NCBI GenBank assembly: GCA_019454165.1
Contig: CP075367.1
Coordinates: 503,971-567,970 of the forward strand
Direction of reading: 5' to 3'
DNA length: 64,000 nt
Source of the DNA: Anaerolineales bacterium
GTDB lineage: Bacteria; Chloroflexota; Anaerolineae; Anaerolineales; UBA11579
Shown: positions 63,216 to 64,000 of the stretch, one piece after another
Numbering within the stretch: the first letter of the stretch is position 1
Layout of the letters: every line of letters begins with the position of its first letter
Translations under genes and position numbers: made by a program
The notes under the pieces: model-generated
What the model was told of the DNA's origin: nothing
What the model saw: the letters and a program-made list of their open reading frames with translations, nothing else
Database searches by the model: none

Positions 63216-64000
63216 ATGCAAACGTCTGTTAAGGAACAAGCTCACCCGCATGGTGCGCAAGGCCCCGCGATTGAATTGCGCGGGGTCGATGTTCGCTATG
63301 AGCAGCACCTGGCGCTCGACAGCGTCAGCGTAGTGATCGAGTCTGGCTTGCGGGTGGCCGTGGTGGGGCCGAACGGAGCGGGCAAATCCACCTTCTTCAA
63401 CCTCGTGAGCGGCCTGCTGGCGCCGACCCGCGGTGAAGTGCGCGTGCACGGCCATGCGCCCGGCCAGCACTTGTGCCTGGCCTACGTCACGCAGGCCAAC
63501 CAACTCGACCTCAATTTTCCGGTCAGCGTGTGGGATGTGGCCATGATGGGCCGCACCGGCCAGCTTGGCCTGCTGCGCCGCCCGGGGGCGCGGGATCGCG
63601 AGCTGGTGCGCAGTAGCCTGGAGCGCGTCGGCTTGCTGCCGCTGGCAGAGCGCCAGGTGGGCGAGCTGTCTGGCGGGCAGCGCCAGCGCCTATTCATCGC
63701 CCGCGCTCTGGCACAAGAGGCTGACCTGTTGCTGCTCGATGAGCCATTTGCGGGGCTTGACCTGCCTTCGCAGGACAAGATCTTGGAAATATTGGACGAT
63801 GTGCGCGCCCACGGCGTCACCGTGCTGTTCGCCACGCATGATCTGGAGCTGGCCGCGCAAAAATTTGACCGCATTTTGCTGCTCAACCATCGCTGTGTCG
63901 CCTACGGCACTCCGGTAGAAGTATTGACCCAGCCGCACCTGAGCGCGGCCTACGGTGGCCACATGCAACTGCTCAACACGGCCGAAGGCCGCCTGCTGGT
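63216..64000 (+). CDS. znuC: Zinc/manganese-type ABC transporter ATP-binding protein (cut by window end)
   Basis: At least 261 codons of an ABC ATPase, open to the window end. Walker A is VGPNGAGKSTFFNLV, the Q-loop lies in YVTQANQLDLNFPVSVWDVAMMG, the signature is ELSGGQRQRLFIARAL and Walker B is LLLLDEPFAGLD. The Q-loop neighbourhood (N-F-P-V-S-V-x-D-V-x-x-M-G) is typical of the metal-chelate (ZnuC/MntB/TroB) branch. A permease and a binding protein should follow outside. AGGTG precedes the ATG; the promoter carries a Zur box, so it is likely turned on by zinc limitation. Confidence 0.9.
   Translation, partial: MQTSVKEQAHPHGAQGPAIELRGVDVRYEQHLALDSVSVVIESGLRVAVVGPNGAGKSTFFNLVSGLLAPTRGEVRVHGHAPGQHLCLAYVTQANQLDLNFPVSVWDVAMMGRTGQLGLLRRPGARDRELVRSSLERVGLLPLAERQVGELSGGQRQRLFIARALAQEADLLLLDEPFAGLDLPSQDKILEILDDVRAHGVTVLFATHDLELAAQKFDRILLLNHRCVAYGTPVEVLTQPHLSAAYGGHMQLLNTAEGRLL

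Noticed and set aside
63216-64000. Antisense frames such as 63482-63886 on the minus strand
   Set aside because: They oppose a clear ABC ATPase with all motifs; their reading frame is a Ser/Arg-rich shadow.

Overview
The window is 64 kb of GC-rich, gene-dense bacterial chromosome. It most likely comes from Chloroflexota, probably an Anaerolineae-type heterotroph. That placement is an inference from the gene repertoire: Rex, Ser/Thr/Pro-rich lipoproteins, many GT-C and GT4 glycosyltransferases, an aminopeptidase of family M29 and dispersed GTCATNCTGA repeats. No rRNA was found. One tRNA (Pro, anticodon CGG) is present.

Layout. 0-8.8 kb: HAD hydrolase end, moaA, two EamA exporters, a tandem DUF1232 pair, a lipoprotein sugar dehydrogenase, a lipid kinase, an rRNA methyltransferase and an M29 peptidase. 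8.8-11.4 kb: infC-rpmI-rplT, a lone receiver protein, and an SH3-type lipoprotein gene broken by two amber codons. 11.4-19 kb: a membrane protein, tRNA-Pro, a GAF histidine kinase, yebC, ruvC-mgtC-ruvA and a J-domain protein. 19-24.8 kb: atpAGDC (no F0 or delta genes) and a divergent MreB relative. 24.8-31.4 kb: two GT-C membrane proteins, an AT-rich NucS-like nuclease gene, rex and obg. 31.4-40.2 kb: M1-type peptidase lipoprotein, rnhB, GT2, dtd, a DHOD-like enzyme, a DsbA-like protein, repeats, methyltransferase, UDP-glucose dehydrogenase and an M23 lipoprotein. 40.2-48.6 kb: a six-copy 52-bp tandem repeat, hutU, an MFS transporter, an L,D-transpeptidase, a large membrane Fe-S oxidoreductase, tandem 221-bp elements and a threonine-aldolase-like enzyme. 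48.6-51.7 kb: E2 and E3 of a 2-oxoacid dehydrogenase complex. 51.7-57.1 kb: a tightly overlapping surface-glycan operon. 57.1-64 kb: an MBL-fold protein, mutY, an RNHCP protein, a permease pair, zur and the start of a zinc ABC transporter with a Zur-type operator.

Three themes stand out. First, at least eleven genes have a TANNNT -10 box only 6-7 bases upstream of the start codon and no ribosome-binding site, so leaderless transcripts appear common. Second, start codons are unusual in places: infC appears to start at AUC, and the sugar dehydrogenase at an AUA that overlaps the preceding stop. Third, the spacers hold structured repeats: a perfect 40-bp palindrome inside the atp operon, the 52-bp hairpin array, and 221/226-bp duplicated elements with inverted ends. 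Likely regulatory sites include a Rex operator between rex and obg and a Zur box over the promoter of the zinc transporter. I found no CRISPR array, prophage, insertion sequence with transposase, or complete multi-gene defence system.
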